A DNA stretch of 64,000 nucleotides from Voacanga thouarsii (GCA_026120185.1 JANUWF010001188.1:2170001-2234000), one strand, 5' to 3'. Counted from the stretch's first letter, positions 22,659 through 35,633 are shown. Notes: a model not told the origin generated them from the sequence alone. Made by a program: numbers and translations.

Positions 22659-24454
22659 TATTCCCCCACACTTAGCTCTTTGCTTGCTCTTAAGCAAAGT
22701 ATCAAGAACAAGTAGGAAAACACAAGATTTAACAAATCACTCAATCAATTTCAAAACCATATCTTCAATGCTTTCTTCATTCAAGAATATAAAACATATG
22801 CTACTACATCTTTCACATCTAATGCAAGACTTGTGTTAGTGATACATGACTCAGTAGAACCATCACAATACTTAACAATATTCTTAAACCATTGGAAAGA
22901 AGTTAGCTCAAAAAGAATATGCATTCCATATACTTACTTTTCATACACTCTCTCTACTAATCCGAGACATATCATGATTTTACTTGGATCAAGTAGGAAT
23001 TTTAAGCTTGTAATGTGAGGCTAAAGGCCTATAATGTAGCTTATCAAGTGAAGGATATAAGAGAATCAAAAGTCAAAGAAAAATTGAGAGTTAGCAAGAA
23101 AAGGATAAACAAATTGACTCAATAATTTCCAACTCTTCTTGCTCTCCTATTCAAAAAATCAATCAAACTATAACCTTATTCAACAATTACAACCCCACTC
23201 AAGCAAATTCTGCATTTTTTCTGTTTTTCTTTCAACTCTTCTTTTCATCAACTCTTTTCTATTTCTTTCACAAGATCACTCAAATTTTCCAGCAATTGTG
23301 TCAAGTACTTTATATGAACTTTTAACTTTTTTTTTCCAGCTTAATCACTATTCCTTTTGTGATCTTTTCTTTTCTTCTTCTACCTTCAATGTGTCTTTTC
23401 TCTTTCTTTCTTTTTCTTTTTTAACTCCATTTTTTTTCTCACTCTTACTACTGCTCTTCTTTTCTTTTCTTGTTTTCAATCTCTCTTTTCTCGCAGCTAG
23501 TTGTTTTCTTCCCTTTTCCTTTCCAGCTCAACTTGTTATTGATCCATGACGAAAAGTAACAAGTCATGATCTTTATCCCAACATTCCTTTTCTACATTCT
23601 CATACGTATACTTTCATCCATCAAGAGTATAAAGATTTGGAAAATCATTCAAACTCTCAGCACCAAGCAATGGACATAATATTGTGATGGGTTTTAATGA
23701 AAGAAATCAACAATTTAGGCTTAAGATAACAATAGGTGGGCTTGAAAAACTCAAACTATCCAAAGAAGGCCTATTACCGTCATCCCTAAGTTAAATCATG
23801 ATCGTCTTTCTTATTTCGCCTTGAGAGGTATTCAAGTAAGTTTTAGAATGCTCCATGAATTTTAGTAGAAAAACAAGGTTTAAGAACAATGCATAGCATT
23901 AGATCAAGAACTACTTTGTCCAAGTGCGTGCAAAAAGTCATGCATAAGCTATAAATGATCTAGAACATATGCTCTATAATCCATCATAAAGACATGCACT
24001 AAAAATATAGCTTGAAATCTCCAGAAAATCAGAAAAATTTGAAAAATTTCGCACAAAAATTTGCTCCCAAGAAGGCTAAAGAATATGTATAGAAGACTTG
24101 TTAATCAAATCACTCCCCCACACTTAAACTGGACATTGTCCGCAATGGCCAAATAAATACAACAATAACAACAATACCATGGGACCAAAAATATAAAGGA
24201 GAAGAGATAAGAGAAACAAACTTCCATTCATTTGGCATTGTGTCGTACAAGATCTAAATGCTTTGAAGAATGAGGCATTGCAAAGTACCTAAAAAGAACA
24301 ATACAAAAGAAAACACCCAAACATAAAAACTAGAAAAGAAAATAAAGCAAAAACAAAAGAAAGAAAAGAGAACACGAAAAAAAAAACACAAAAAACTAGC
24401 TAAAAAAAAAACATTAAAAGAGAGAGGAAAAACAAGAGTGCTTGAGAAAAATCA
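22659..24454 (-). other. 3' non-coding region and PPT of element D
   Basis: In element sense it runs from the ORF stop to the PPT GTGTGGGGGAATA abutting the LTR. A stem-loop TTTGCTT-AAGAGC-AAGCAAA lies at 22679-22698 just before the PPT. An earlier copy of the hairpin-plus-G-tract module (GGACAATGTCC, then TTTAAGTGTGGGGGAGTG) lies at 24111-24148. The rest is purine-rich in element sense (pyrimidine-rich on the plus strand, 23140-23540) and non-coding. Confidence 0.65.
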
Positions 24455-25537
24455 TTAGTTCTCCTCATCATCATCATCCTCATCATCCTCAGCTGGTGTA
24501 GAGGTACTCGCACCACCATGTGGCCCAGAAGAATGCTACCTCAATTCGGCTAACTGCTGCTCCATAGTAGCTTGCCGTCTTGCCATGTCCTCCATAGTAC
24601 CTTGCAAGCGTAGGAGTACTGCCATTTGCTGATTGAGTCGCCCCAGCACGGTAGTTTCAAAGTCAGTCCGGGAGTGGGACTGAGAACTCCTAGCCTGTGC
24701 ACATGCTGGTGGTGGTGGGTGCTCTTCCTCCACTGTGGGTGGCCTTACTTGCCTAGGATGTCTGACCTCGAAGGGAATTAGCTACTTTTTCAACTCTTGG
24801 TTGTACTTGTACCTTCAATTCATAAAAGTTTGTTCAGTGACCATATCGTGCTCAGTGGTCGCCACCATGAGTTCTGCTTCAAGACTCACAGCAAAGTCTT
24901 TTAGAATTTTAATTGTAACTAAGAGAAAAACCAAGGCTTTTATGGAGAGATGGTGATGAACAACCTCTCGAATAGATTGGATGATCAATGGTGCAAGAGG
25001 GATTGTTAATGTGTTCATCATCCGATGTAAAATATAAGTGTCAATTAGTCTAGTCTCATTGAAACCACTAGTACAGGGTACAATATTGAACCCAAACATG
25101 TAAACTAGAGCTCGAAAGTTGGCTGCCAAATCATTGTTGGAATAGAAGCTATTAGCTTGGAAGGCATTATGCTTATGTAAGTCTAGGGTAGCTCTAGTCC
25201 CTCTAACAACCTAATTCGGGTCAGAAATAATCTTTTGATTACTCACGTCAATCCCTTACCAAGTATCATCGTAAAAAAGCTGGAGGAGGTTAGCTAATTG
25301 GTTTTGAGTGATGATAATAGGAACTCCTTTCACTCTTGTTTCAATATGTGGAAGATGTTTATTGCCTTTATACGTAATATTAGCATAGAATTCCTTAATA
25401 AGCACGGGGCAATACTTCCCTTTCAATTGTACTATCGACCCCCATCCTAGCCGTCTAAACATTATTCCTAATTTGAGTGCATGGTCTAAGGTGGGTGAGA
25501 AAGTTTGCTCGATAGTAATCTTATTAGAGGCTCTCTT
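24455..25537 (-). pseudogene. Element D ORF, main part (Transposase_32-like)
   Basis: Continuation of the ORF begun at 48684, after the gypsy A insertion. Early residues include LGIMFRRLGWGSIVQLKGKY and VLIKEFYANI, like the '[LV]-x-E-FYAN' motif of the plant retroelement-associated domain annotated as putative plant transposon protein (Transposase_32). A middle part follows (DLAANFRALVYMFGFNIVP), then a predicted coiled coil near the end (LNQQMAVLLRLQGTMEDM), and an acidic C-terminus of Asp/Glu runs ending at a TAA at 24455. Internal stops occur near 25255, 25201, 24812, 24788 and 24535. Biochemical role unknown. Assignment rests on motif resemblance only. Confidence 0.6.
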
Positions 25538-27757
25538 TGTAACACCCCACGACTACGTACCCTAAAAGGGCAGGGATGTCGCCCCGTCCCGTAGGACAAG
25601 GGGTCTTTAGAACGAGGAATAAAATAGAAAGGCAATTTCCAAAGGAATCAACTTAGATAAATAAAGAAATACTCTTATTACATCAGGCTCAACTTGGAGC
25701 AAAACGAAATAAAACAAATATTGTTTAGAAGTATAAACGACAAAAGTCTCCTAGAACAGCATAGGAAAAATAGCCAAAGCCTCTACTATCAAAGCCCCGC
25801 TGACTCAACACAATCTATCACCTGAAAACATGATGTAAAACAGTGTGAGAATAAATCTCATAAGTCCTGTGTGTGCACATGGTATTCTGAATAGTACGTG
25901 TATGCAAAGTGCAAAACATTTGTAGAAATAAGTTGGCAAGTCATAAACAATCTCTTTTCGCAAGGAGTGGGTTTTTCTCATTATCACACTTTGTACAAAA
26001 TAAATCCTCCACTTGAATAAACAGTCATGTCACCACACGTTGGGCTCCATGAGAACAAAATGGCCAAGGCACCACACTTTGCGAACCTTGTCCGGACCAG
26101 ATTACCACACGTTGGGCGTTCTGATCAAGGTGAGTGTACAGCTCACCGGGTGAGATACTCCTCCATCTCTACACCCAACAAAACCATCCGGGTGTCCATG
26201 TCGGGAATATAAATAATACCATACCAGGTACAAATGCTAGCTCGGACTGGCCTGACCAACCAACATTGTCGCCTTTTCAAGCAGAGTTCATCTTCTGGAG
26301 GTGGCCTCCTGCCAGAAGACTTACGCTAGCCTTCTAAGACTAGTATTGTTAGCCTACCCTTATTGAGTACTCAACGAACATATCCGTCAATTCCTGATTC
26401 ACAATATTTCCAAACCTTGGTTTTGTAATACGTGGTTTTCTTTAAAAGAGATTTCCAAAAATTTAAGGAAAAGAATAGTTTTCTTGATAAAATCATTAGT
26501 TCGACAAAACCGTTTAAAGAATAAATATCCACGTTTACATCCCAAGCAAACATAGTTCAACAATAGCTTTACAAAGCTTCCCAACATAGACTTGCCATCA
26601 CAACATTTAACAAAAGAGTTTATACAAGGACTTACCATCACAACATTTAACAAACGAGTTTATGCAAGGACTTACTTGATATGCCTCGGATAAACGAGAT
26701 AAATTCACAGCTTGCTTTCCTCAATTATCCTCCTGATCTAAACCATATAATATCATGATCAGGGTCTCAGTTAATTCAAACATGCTCTAATCTCATTTAT
26801 TTTCACAACAATTCGCAATCCCCTATTTAATTCCAAGTAAACTATCCAATCCCCAAAGATCATGTACCATAACCATATGTTCATCCTATTAATAGACATC
26901 ATTAAACTTTACTTTCGGCATCAAGGGCGGGTATTCCCTTACCTTGCAACAACCGGGTAATGAGGTCTCGATGCTCCTATGGTGGTCGTCCCGAGTTCGC
27001 TTGAGAAGAAGAGAAAAGCTACCTCCTTTGCTCCTCTTGACCGAAAATTAAAGAAGAAGATAAAATCAGCCTCTATGGGGCATGATTTAAGAAAAGAAGA
27101 AGGAGAAAAGAATCATTAGAGAAAACGGCATCAAGAGGTTGAGAGGATTTTTGCTTACCTTAAAGTGTGTTCGATTTTTGCTTAGAATAGTTCTTGAGTT
27201 TTCGAAAATTTGCAGAGAGAATTTGTTGGAATTTTTGTGTAGAATGGAGAGGATAGACGGCTGCTATGATTTAGAGTTGGAGAATATTGGTTTAGGGTTA
27301 GATGGTGATGTTTAGAAACACTCCTAATGGCTTTAGGTTTCTTGGACAACAAGGGCGAAAATTTGTAGCTTGCGGCACCTTTGATGCTGGCCGATTTCAA
27401 GAGGGATTAAGAGGATAAAAGTGTTCTAAACTTACTCCCTAGGCTGGCCGAAATAATGCTCAAGAGAAGGGTTGAGTGTGTTCAGGGTTTTTTTTTTTTT
27501 TTGGCCCAAATAGGAGAGAGTTGGTGTGAGTTTTGGTGATTGAAAATTCTGTACAAGCTGTGCGAAAATTCTGTGCAAGAGTGACGAGTTTTGGACTGTT
27601 TTGGCTGCTGTAGTTTTGTCGAAATTTCCAGAGAAACAATGAGGGTTTTGGGCACTGAAAATAGCTTGATCAGCTGGGGTTTTTCGGTGGGTTGTGGGTG
27701 CAGAATTTCGGTTGGAATAGGAACACAACAGCTGGTGTTGACACAAAGTTGCTGAAA
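25538..27757 (-). repeat. Gypsy A 3' LTR, fragment
   Basis: Close match to 45316-47520, starting TGTAACACCCCACGACTACG in + sense. By hand about 14 differences in the first 320 nt. Homology jumps near 27735-27757 (the equivalent of 47514 is followed by that of 47702) and then ends at the junction with LTR B. Confidence 0.9.
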
Positions 27758-29957
27758 TTAAAAATTTATTACAACCCAAAAATACTCCAAGAGTAAATCC
27801 ATGAAATTCCAAAACAAAAACCATAAATAAAATTATCCACTCTTGCCTCCCCAAAGCAATACATAAAATCAAAAGACACATTCTCTTCCAAAGCAGATAT
27901 TACTAGCCACTCAACTCCACAGCAGGATCATCCTGAAATCATGATAGAAAGGTGATGAGACAGAAATCTCAGTAAGTCCGTGTGTGCTTTGGGTGTTTAG
28001 TGAAATCAGTTCATAGATGCAAAGTGTGAAACTTTAATATGCGAAACATTGGCAAGCAATAAACATTAGGCAAAAGCAAGAGTGGCATTTTGGCTTATCT
28101 AGCCGTACATAAGTAATGAAATCAACCACTCGAAAGAAAGGGATATGGGTTACCACACGTTAGGCGCCATAACCGGTCAGAATGCCGACACTTTGTGCAG
28201 ACTGACAAAAGTAGGTGATCGGCCTACTGGGCAAGATACTCCTCATTTTCTATACCCAAACAACAACTGGGTGTCCATTCCAACAAAACACAGTCACTTG
28301 ACTGAAAACGAACTGCTAGCTCAGACCAGCACGACTTACTGGACTGACAACTTATTCGGGAAGGACTCACCCCTCAGAGGTAGCCACCTGCTGAGAGGCT
28401 TACCCTAACCCTTCAAAGACTAGTCCTAGTAGTCCACCCCTATTGAGTACTCAACGACGTTTCTCACTTGGGATAAGATGAACGAAGCATTGCTCTTCAT
28501 GAAAATAGCAATTTGAGGGTTTCCAAAGTTTTGGGAGAAATCAGTTTTAGAAAAAGTTTTAAGTTTGGAAAATCTGCTCAGTAACTTTTAAATAATTTAA
28601 GTGTTGGAAATAAGAACAAATTCAACCCTCAGTTACCTTCAAATAAACGAGTGTCCATACACTCCATATTTAGCTTGTCATAAGGAAAACATTTCACATC
28701 GATAGGTTTTATGCAGGAGCTTACCTGATTCTTGCTCACAATAACAAGGTCTCGAATAGCTGACCTAACCCCACATGGGTAAATACAAATCTTAACCAGA
28801 TTCAAGCTACAATCCACTTCCTCAATTTTAAATCAACTCAATTCACTACTCCCATGATCCTAGTGTCCCAAGCTTTAAGGCAAGACACTAATTAAATAGG
28901 TTTATAAGCTAAGTTTAATTTGTTATTTAAAATAATTAATGGTTTGGGAAATAAATTCTAATAAGTTGAAAGTTTATATCTTGTTAAGAAAAATCTAGAG
29001 TTTATTTGATCAAGAGTCTTAGGAGATACTAGGTAAAATAGTGATTTAATGATAGTTTAGTTGTTAGAAAATAATTGATAGCTAAAACTAGTTGAGATTA
29101 GATTGAATAAGCCTTTCTTGATAAATAATAAGTAAATCCTTCAGGGTTTTGATTTAGTAAATATTTTACTAAGCATAAATCTATTTTCATAAAGGCTTAA
29201 ATTGATTTCTTTATTTTAAATAATATTTATTTATTTTACTTTCTAGCAAAATTATTATTTATTTGGCTAAAATATCCTTTATGAATATAAGAATCCAAAT
29301 CTACCCTTCCTAGGGTTTTCGAAAATACTAGGAAATTATTTTATTGAGTATTTTATTCATGGAGTGAAAATTACTTTTAGGGACAACTAGATCATGGTCA
29401 ATTTCTATGGCCAACCTCAATCAAGAACATGCACAATCCTTCAATTCATCAAATCAACCAAATCTTGCATCTAGGCATAGATCTAAATTTATTAAGACAT
29501 GCTTTAACCTCTACTAGCATAAATATGAACATAGCTTAAACAATCCCATATGAATAAAAATCCTATTCACCAACGGTGGCATAATCTCTAGCATACTTTA
29601 TCACAAATACTACCTATGACATGCATCAAACCTCAAATCAACATACAATCAACCAAGATAAACCTTTCATGCATAAACCCCATCTTCTTCACAATCATAC
29701 AATTGCTCATGCTTCAATCTCAACAATAAATATCTATGTACTCAAATCCTACCACCATCCACCTTTTAACAACGACATCCTAGAGACATTATTCTAGAGT
29801 GTAAAAGAAGGATTGAAGGTACTTACTTGGTTGATGAATGCTTTGAAAGAGTTTAAAATAGATCTCAACTCCTAGATGGCTAATCTTGTCCAAGAGAGGT
29901 AGCGAAAGCATGGTCATGGAAAAGAGACCATTCGGCCAAGAGAGGGAATTTCGGGCC

Positions 29958-29960
<3 letters not shown>

Positions 29961-30007
<47 letters not shown>
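29961..30007. repeat. (AG)n microsatellite
   Basis: About 23 uninterrupted AG units within LTR B. Confidence 0.97.
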
Positions 30008-30011
<4 letters not shown>

Positions 30012-31626
30012 TAGTATGCTCATTCACATAAGTTCTCATTGGAGATCAAGTTTGAAGAAGATGAAGTTGATAGAATAAGTTTACCTTGAAGATGTTCTTG
30101 ACCTTCACAAAAATTTCTGGTTTTAATCCAAACTAGCAAGATGATTTGTGGAGTTTGATGTTAATAATGGTGTTGATGGATTCACAGCAAAGAGCAGATC
30201 AAATATGGAGATTTTCGTGAGGGTTTGAAGATGTATTAGGTGAAAGATGGTAGTAGGTGTTCTTGGTGTAGTGTGTGTGTTCTTGGTGTCTAAAGAAAAT
30301 CGAGAGAGAGAGGTTGGGAGCAGCTGCCGATTTTCTGTGGAATTAGGGCTGCCAAAATTCTGTAGGGTTTAGGAGAATGTTTTCTCTGATTTGAGAGGGA
30401 AAAGGAAAGGTTAGTTGTTACAATCCTTGAAGAATATTTTTGGGAAGTGAATTTGGAAACTAAATATTCTAAGAATATCTTGATTGTTTCGACAGCTTTG
30501 AAGTCTCCTATGGCCGACTGGTTGTGTGGCTTTTCTGAGGAATTAAAGCTGGTTCTATAAGGCTTATGATGGCCGAAACTAAGGGGTACAATGATGAAGA
30601 AGAAGTCTAGTCAATTGAGCAATATATCATGGAAGGTTGCTAAATAAGATGGCTGGAATTTTGGAAAGTAATCAAGCTAAATTGCAGGGATTTGTTGGAG
30701 AGATTTTCGGACAGCCATTGCTGCCTTTCGTCCAGAAGTTTGAGGGAAACAATGGAGCTCTGTTAATGGTGGTTTAAGGGAGGTTTTGATAGAAGTAGGT
30801 TGGCATTTTCATCTGGAGGAGAAATAGGAAGCAAGCTGGAAAATTTCCTGCACAACAATTTCGCTGCACAGGAATTTTCTGGCAGAATTTCATCTGCCAC
30901 TTCCAGCTGAGATGCAGCGAGTTTGAAGGAGGGTTTCAGGGGTATTCTAGGCTGGTTTCCATCCTTCTTCATGGAGGAAAAACATGGCTAAGGTGCTGCA
31001 CAAAATCTGGAAGAAAACAGCTTAGTTTTAAGCCTCCAAGGTAGCGATTTGCCCAGATTTTTTCACTGGTTTGTACAGCTCTTGAGCAGTCCGAAAATGG
31101 CAGAAATAATTCATGTTTCAAGCTGATCTTAAGGCCATTTTTCTGGCAGTATTTGGAAGGAAATATTAGCTAAGAAGTTCGACATTTTGAAGGTACACAA
31201 GCTGGAAAATTTCAGCTCATTCCAAGAAGGAAGGTGAACTAGTTTAGGATGAAATTTCAGCAAGCTCACTAGAGGGATTCTTCCTCTTGGAATTTCCCAC
31301 AACTCTTCCATAATTTTCAGACTATAAGAAGTCTTTTACCAAGACACTTTGGTCCTAAAAGACCTCAGCACTTTACTGAATTTTTTGGAAAGAAAAAGGC
31401 TAGAACATCTTGATCAAACTAAGGAGTTGAAAATTAAGAAAAACTAAAGATCAAGGGATAATGAATTCCCTTTAAGAATTTCGAGTAGAGCAAAGGAGTG
31501 AAATGAGAATTCTCCTAACATGTCTCTCCTAGGTCATTATCACCACCTTTCTCTAGGCCCTTAAGGCCGAAACTAATCCTCCCTAAGCAAAAATAAAAAT
31601 TTAATCAAACTAAAGCTTCTATGATG

Positions 31627-31690
31627 GAATTCGAACCCAAGACCTCAAGAATTAATTCTAAGGCTCTAACCACTAAATCACAACAACTCT
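31627..31690 (-). promoter_or_regulatory. tRNA-like A-box/B-box module in LTR B
   Basis: In element sense TTTAGTGGTTAGAGC (A-box/D-arm-like) and, about 40 nt later, GGGTTCGAATTCC (B-box/T-arm-like). It begins about 241 nt from the LTR start, nearly the same offset as in LTRs A and C. Confidence 0.55.
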
Positions 31691-31931
31691 TATTTCTATT
31701 TTTACTAGAAAATTAATTCCTATTCCTTCCACAAGCTATCTCCCTATTTTCACCTCGGGCAAAAATTACCATTTTGCCCCTCTCACACAATACTCACCAA
31801 CAAGACTTCAAAACAATAAAACTTAAATCCAAAGCACATAAAATCATATGAAAATGTATTTAATCATGAAATAAAGCATGATATGCATCCCAACCCCTTA
31901 CTCTAAGGTCGGTTTTGACTGGGGTTTCACA

Positions 31932-33087
31932 CCTCTTGTATTCTCAAGTGTGCCATTTTCACCTTCCGACTTAGAGCGTCCGCTACCACATTCGCTTTAC
32001 CCGGATGATAGTTAATAGGGCACTTATATTCTTCCAGGAACTCCATCCACCTACGCTGCTGGAGATTCAAGTCCTTTTGCGTGAAGATGTACTTCAAACT
32101 CTTATGGTCAGTGAAAATATCGTATTATGCACCATATAAGTAATGTCGCCATTTCTTCAAGGTGAACACTATAGCTGCTAGCTCTAGGTCATGCGTGGGA
32201 TAATTAGCTTCGTGTAGCTTTAGCTTCCTAGATGCATAAGCTATGACTTTCCCTTCCTGCATCACCACAGCTCCTAGTCCTTCCTTGGATGCATCTGTAT
32301 AGAGTGCATAGGGCTTATTAGCCTCAGGCAGACTCAGCACGGGTGCTGTAATCAACCTCCTCTTAAGTTCTTGGAAGCTCTTCTCGCACTTCTCACTCCA
32401 AGCAAAAGTGACATCATTCTTCAACAGTCGCGTCATTGGTGAAGCTAGAGTAGAGAAATTCTTAATGAAACGCCGATAGTACCCGGCCAACCCAAGGAAA
32501 CTTCATATCTCGGTAATGTTCTCCGGTTGTTTCCAGTTAGCTACAGCTTCTACCTTAGCAGGGTCCACTTTGATCCCCACTTTGGATATCACGTGACCAA
32601 GGAAAGACAGTGAGCTCAGCCAAAACTCACACTTACTGAACTTGGCATAAAGCTTGAATTCCCCCAGCTTCTCTAGGACCAATCTTAAGTGCTCCGCGTG
32701 GTCCTCCGGATTTTTGGAGTAGATCAAAATGTCATCGATGAAGATAACCACGAACTTGTCCAGGTATGGTTGGAAAATGCGATGCATCAAATCCATAAAT
32801 GCTGCCTGTGCGTTGGTTACACCGTATAGCATTACTACAAATTCGTAGTGGCCATACCGCGTGTTGAATGAAGTCTTAGGAATGTCTTCTTCTTTGATCC
32901 TCACATGGTAGTATCCTTGCCGTAGGTCCAACTTCGAAAAGCAAGAGGCGCCTGGCAGTTGATCAAACAACTCATTGATCAAGGGTAGAGGGTATTTATT
33001 CTTGATCGTTAGATTGTTTAGTCCCCGATAGTCGATACATAGCCTCAAGGTACCATCTTTCTTCTTGACAAATAACACTGGGCCTCC
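31932..33087 (-). pseudogene. Gypsy A reverse transcriptase and RNase H
   Basis: RT frame 33078-32503: [19 protein letters not shown], then [13 protein letters not shown] and the catalytic FIDDILIYS (residues about 113-121). RNase H frame 32490-32125: [14 protein letters not shown] and [10 protein letters not shown]. The sequence continues out of frame as FTDHKSLKY, then [14 protein letters not shown] near 31950. Integrase should follow but the sequence passes straight into LTR B at 31931. Stops at about 33085, 32500 and 32122 each lie where a Trp, Arg or Gln codon is usual, consistent with single C-to-T or G-to-A changes. The catalytic aspartates are intact but the protein could not be made. 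Confidence 0.93.
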
Positions 33088-33849
33088 CTACGGTGACGTA
33101 CTAAGCCGAATGTAGCCTTGCCTTAGCAATTCTTCCAATTGCTCCTTCAACTCCGTCAACTCTGTCGGTGCCATCCGGTAGGGGGTTCTTGATACCGGTT
33201 CTGCTTCGGGAATCAGATCCATGGTGAACTCAACTTCCCGTTCAGGGGGTAGGGAAGTGAACTCCATAGGGAACACATCCGAAAAGTCTTTCACTACCTC
33301 CGTACTTTCCAAGGTACACTGGTCTTTCGGTTTGTTTAGGAGATACGCCAGATATCCCGTACATCCTTTCTTGAGTAACTTCCGGGCTTTAGCTCCAGCA
33401 ATAAGAAATTTCAGTTCCTTCGTTCGCTTGCCATTGAATTCAATTACATCCCGTCCAGGTCTCACAAACTGCACCGTCTTGATCTTGCAGTCCACACGAG
33501 CTCCGTGTTTCGACAACCAGTCCATGCCCAAGACCAAGTCATAATCGTCCATGGGCAGGATTATAAGGTCGGCCTCCAGAATCTCCTTCCTAACCTCAAC
33601 TCCACAACTTCCCAGTTTCTTGCCTGCTTCCACCACCTTTCCCAAGGGGGAACTAACTACTAGTGTATAAGGTAGCTCATTTCCTTCCCAGCCCAGATGT
33701 GAAGCACATACTTTACTTACATAAGAGTGTGTGGATCCTGGATCTATCAGAACATTAACAGGACAACCTTGGATAGAAAGGTTACCTTCGATCACGACGG
33801 CGTCCGCTCCGACTTCCTCTCGGCTCAAGGCAAAAACTTTAGCATTCAC
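33088..33849 (-). pseudogene. Gypsy A aspartic protease and RT-connecting region
   Basis: Open frame of 253 codons. The protease active site is VLIDPGSTHSYVS (residues 34-46), with DPG in place of the usual DSG/DTG, followed by LILPMDDYDLVLGMDWL. The C-terminal part, PEREVEFTMDLIPEAEPVS then LKEQLEELLRQGYIR, is the standard link into gypsy RT. It reads on from the gag frame and is separated from RT by a nonsense codon at 33085-33087. It would process the gag-pol polyprotein in the particle. Confidence 0.9.
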
Positions 33850-34994
33850 CTAAGGCTTCAGGCCTCCCGCTCCGGCTGGTCCAGCTGCGGTGCCTCTATT
33901 TCCTCCCATTGGTTGGGCCAGCGCGGTCTGCTCAATCCTTAAAGGTTTGGGGCAGACGTTTCTCAAGTGTCTCGGGTCTCCGCAATTGAAGCACCTCTTC
34001 ACACCCCCATTACCCCAGCAGTTTCTTTCGGTGTGGTCTTGCTTCCCACACAGCCGGCAATTCAGGCTGCCTTGCATCGGTCCTGCTACTGGCACTCGAG
34101 GCTGCTTGGCTCGATTTCCCCAAGGTATAGAGACCGCGGGTCGCTTGTTGCTTGAAGGCCTCATAAGTGGACGATTCGGTTAGAAGGGTCGGTTTACTGG
34201 TCGATACCGATCTTTGTTCTCCGTCCGAGAAGCTGCGTCCACAGCGGCAGTGTACGATGTAGGCGGCGATGGGGCCAATGCTTTCCTCAATTCTGGCCTA
34301 AGCCTTTCACGAATTGCCGGGTGCACTTCTGCTCCGTGTCTACCAAGCACTTGCAGTAGTTGGACAACTACATGAATCGGGCTGCATATTGAGCCACGGT
34401 CATGCCTCCCTGCCTGAGGGTCTGGAATTCGTCCTCCCTCTTCTCAGCCACCCAGCGAGGAATGTACTCGGCCCGGAAGGCTTCCGTAAAGTCGTCCCAC
34501 GTCCTTTCCTGCTCCTCTTTATCCCAATCACTCTGTACGCGCTGCCACCATGCTCGAGACGGTCCCCTTAGCCGAAAAGCAGCAAACTTCACCATCCTCT
34601 CTTCCGAGTACTGCAAAGTAGCGAAGATGTCCTCCATCTGCTCAATCCATTGCTCAGCTTTCTTGTCCTGTTCCATCTCCCCCTGGAATGTGGGAGGCTG
34701 GAACTTTAGGAAATGCTCCAGAGCCTCATCCTCTCCCCGTGGTGGTTTCCTGGCCACCTTGTCCACCCTTTCAATCAAGTTCTGCAGGATCGAGGCCATT
34801 TTGTCGAAAGCCTGACCCATGGTCACATCCCGTGCCCTCTCCGAAGCAAATTCCTGCTCGCGTGGAAGGTGCTCTTCCACGTCGGGGGTGGAACGATATA
34901 TCTGCTCAAATTCCGGGGTGGAGGATGCACTCTCCTGCACCGTATTGCTATGCTCAATTGTTCTGCGTCTTGGTGCCATCTTAATCACATTCAC
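33850..34994 (-). pseudogene. Gypsy A gag with two zinc knuckles
   Basis: Starts at MAPRRR (34979; an upstream Met at 34994 is in frame, but element C begins MALRRK at the equivalent place). The central gag domain includes QAFDKMASILQNLIERV, FQPPTFQGEMEQDKKAEQW and AFRAEYIPRWVAEKREDEF. The C-terminal part carries two CCHC knuckles, CRLCGKQDHTERNC and CFNCGDPRHLRNVC (33960-34070). Stops at about 34366 and 34182 fit CAG/CAA to TAG/TAA changes. It is the structural protein of the virus-like particle. Confidence 0.92.
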
Positions 34995-35297
34995 TCATGG
35001 TCAGTTAGTTACCAAGAGGAAAAGAATATGCTTAGATGCATGACCAGTTGATAGCAATGTACTTATCTAAAAGAGAATGTGATGATATCGTGCAGGGGTA
35101 AGTCAAGTAATAAACGAAACTCATGCTTGTCATATAAACCATTCTTTGCAGAAAAGAAGGGGTTATCTCATACGATACCCTTTTTATTTAAAATGATAAA
35201 TAAGCCCTATGAGCCACATGCTCCCTTAAAAGAAATAAACAAACAGAGGTATGCAAATCCCAAAGAAAGAAAAGTAGAAGCTTCTGGTCTTCGATGT

Positions 35298-35633
35298 TCA
35301 ACTCTCTCTAGTTTCAATAGAAGTATCGGAGTCGTCAGAGGCCGGTTCCACAAGCCACCCCTCAGAGCAATCGGGTCTCCCTATGTAGTCCCTTGCGAAA
35401 CCAACACTCCCACTTGGCTGCCCTGGCTCACCCTCTCGGCCCCTCTTGGCTTTCATGGCCGTCTCATAGAGCTCATCTAATGCTAATCTAACCGCACCCC
35501 TAGGTGCAGGCCTCTCACTCCCCAAGTTAGATAGATCAACCAACCCCTTTCTCCTTATCATGGCATCTACGCCCAGTCCATATCGGAGTCCACACCCCGT
35601 AGGACTCTCTTCCAGCTTCCTCTTTCCCGTATC
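35298..35633 (-). pseudogene. Acidic ORF upstream of gag in gypsy A, second part
   Basis: Reads KRKLEESPTGCGLRYGL, then RPAPRGAVRLALDELYETAM and an acidic Ser/Asp-rich end. The segment PAPRGAVRLALDELYETAMKAK lines up with PEPKSALVLAMEKLRNTALRAE in element C (60870-60953), so this is a conserved extra ORF of the lineage rather than random sequence. Copia E separates it from its first part at the GTATC target site. The two halves are in different frames across the original junction, so a frameshift has also occurred. No known domain is recognised. Confidence 0.65.

Larger units (their letters stand above)
27758..31931 (-). repeat. Related gypsy LTR fragment B
   Basis: In element sense it starts TGTGAAACCCCAGTC at 31931 and runs 4.2 kb. 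Its far part (about 27890-28500) matches the LTR A segment near 25830-26400 (shared 'aggtgatgagacagaaatctcagtaag' layout, 'gagtactcaacga'), but the final ~100 nt expected of such LTRs are missing. It is not the 5' LTR of A, which starts TGTAATACCCC. It is most simply a related element that landed in A's integrase region, followed by a deletion joining it to A's own LTR. It holds the (AG)n tract at 29961-30007 and a tRNA-like module at 31627-31690. The long stretch has no gene. Confidence 0.7.

Noticed and set aside
23139..23549. 136-codon plus-strand frame rich in Phe, Leu and Ser
   Set aside because: Lies in a pyrimidine-rich non-coding 3' region of element D; composition explains the lack of stops, and no motif is present.
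33221..35051. Several plus-strand frames of 60-137 codons
   Set aside because: Antisense shadows of gypsy A gag, protease and RT.
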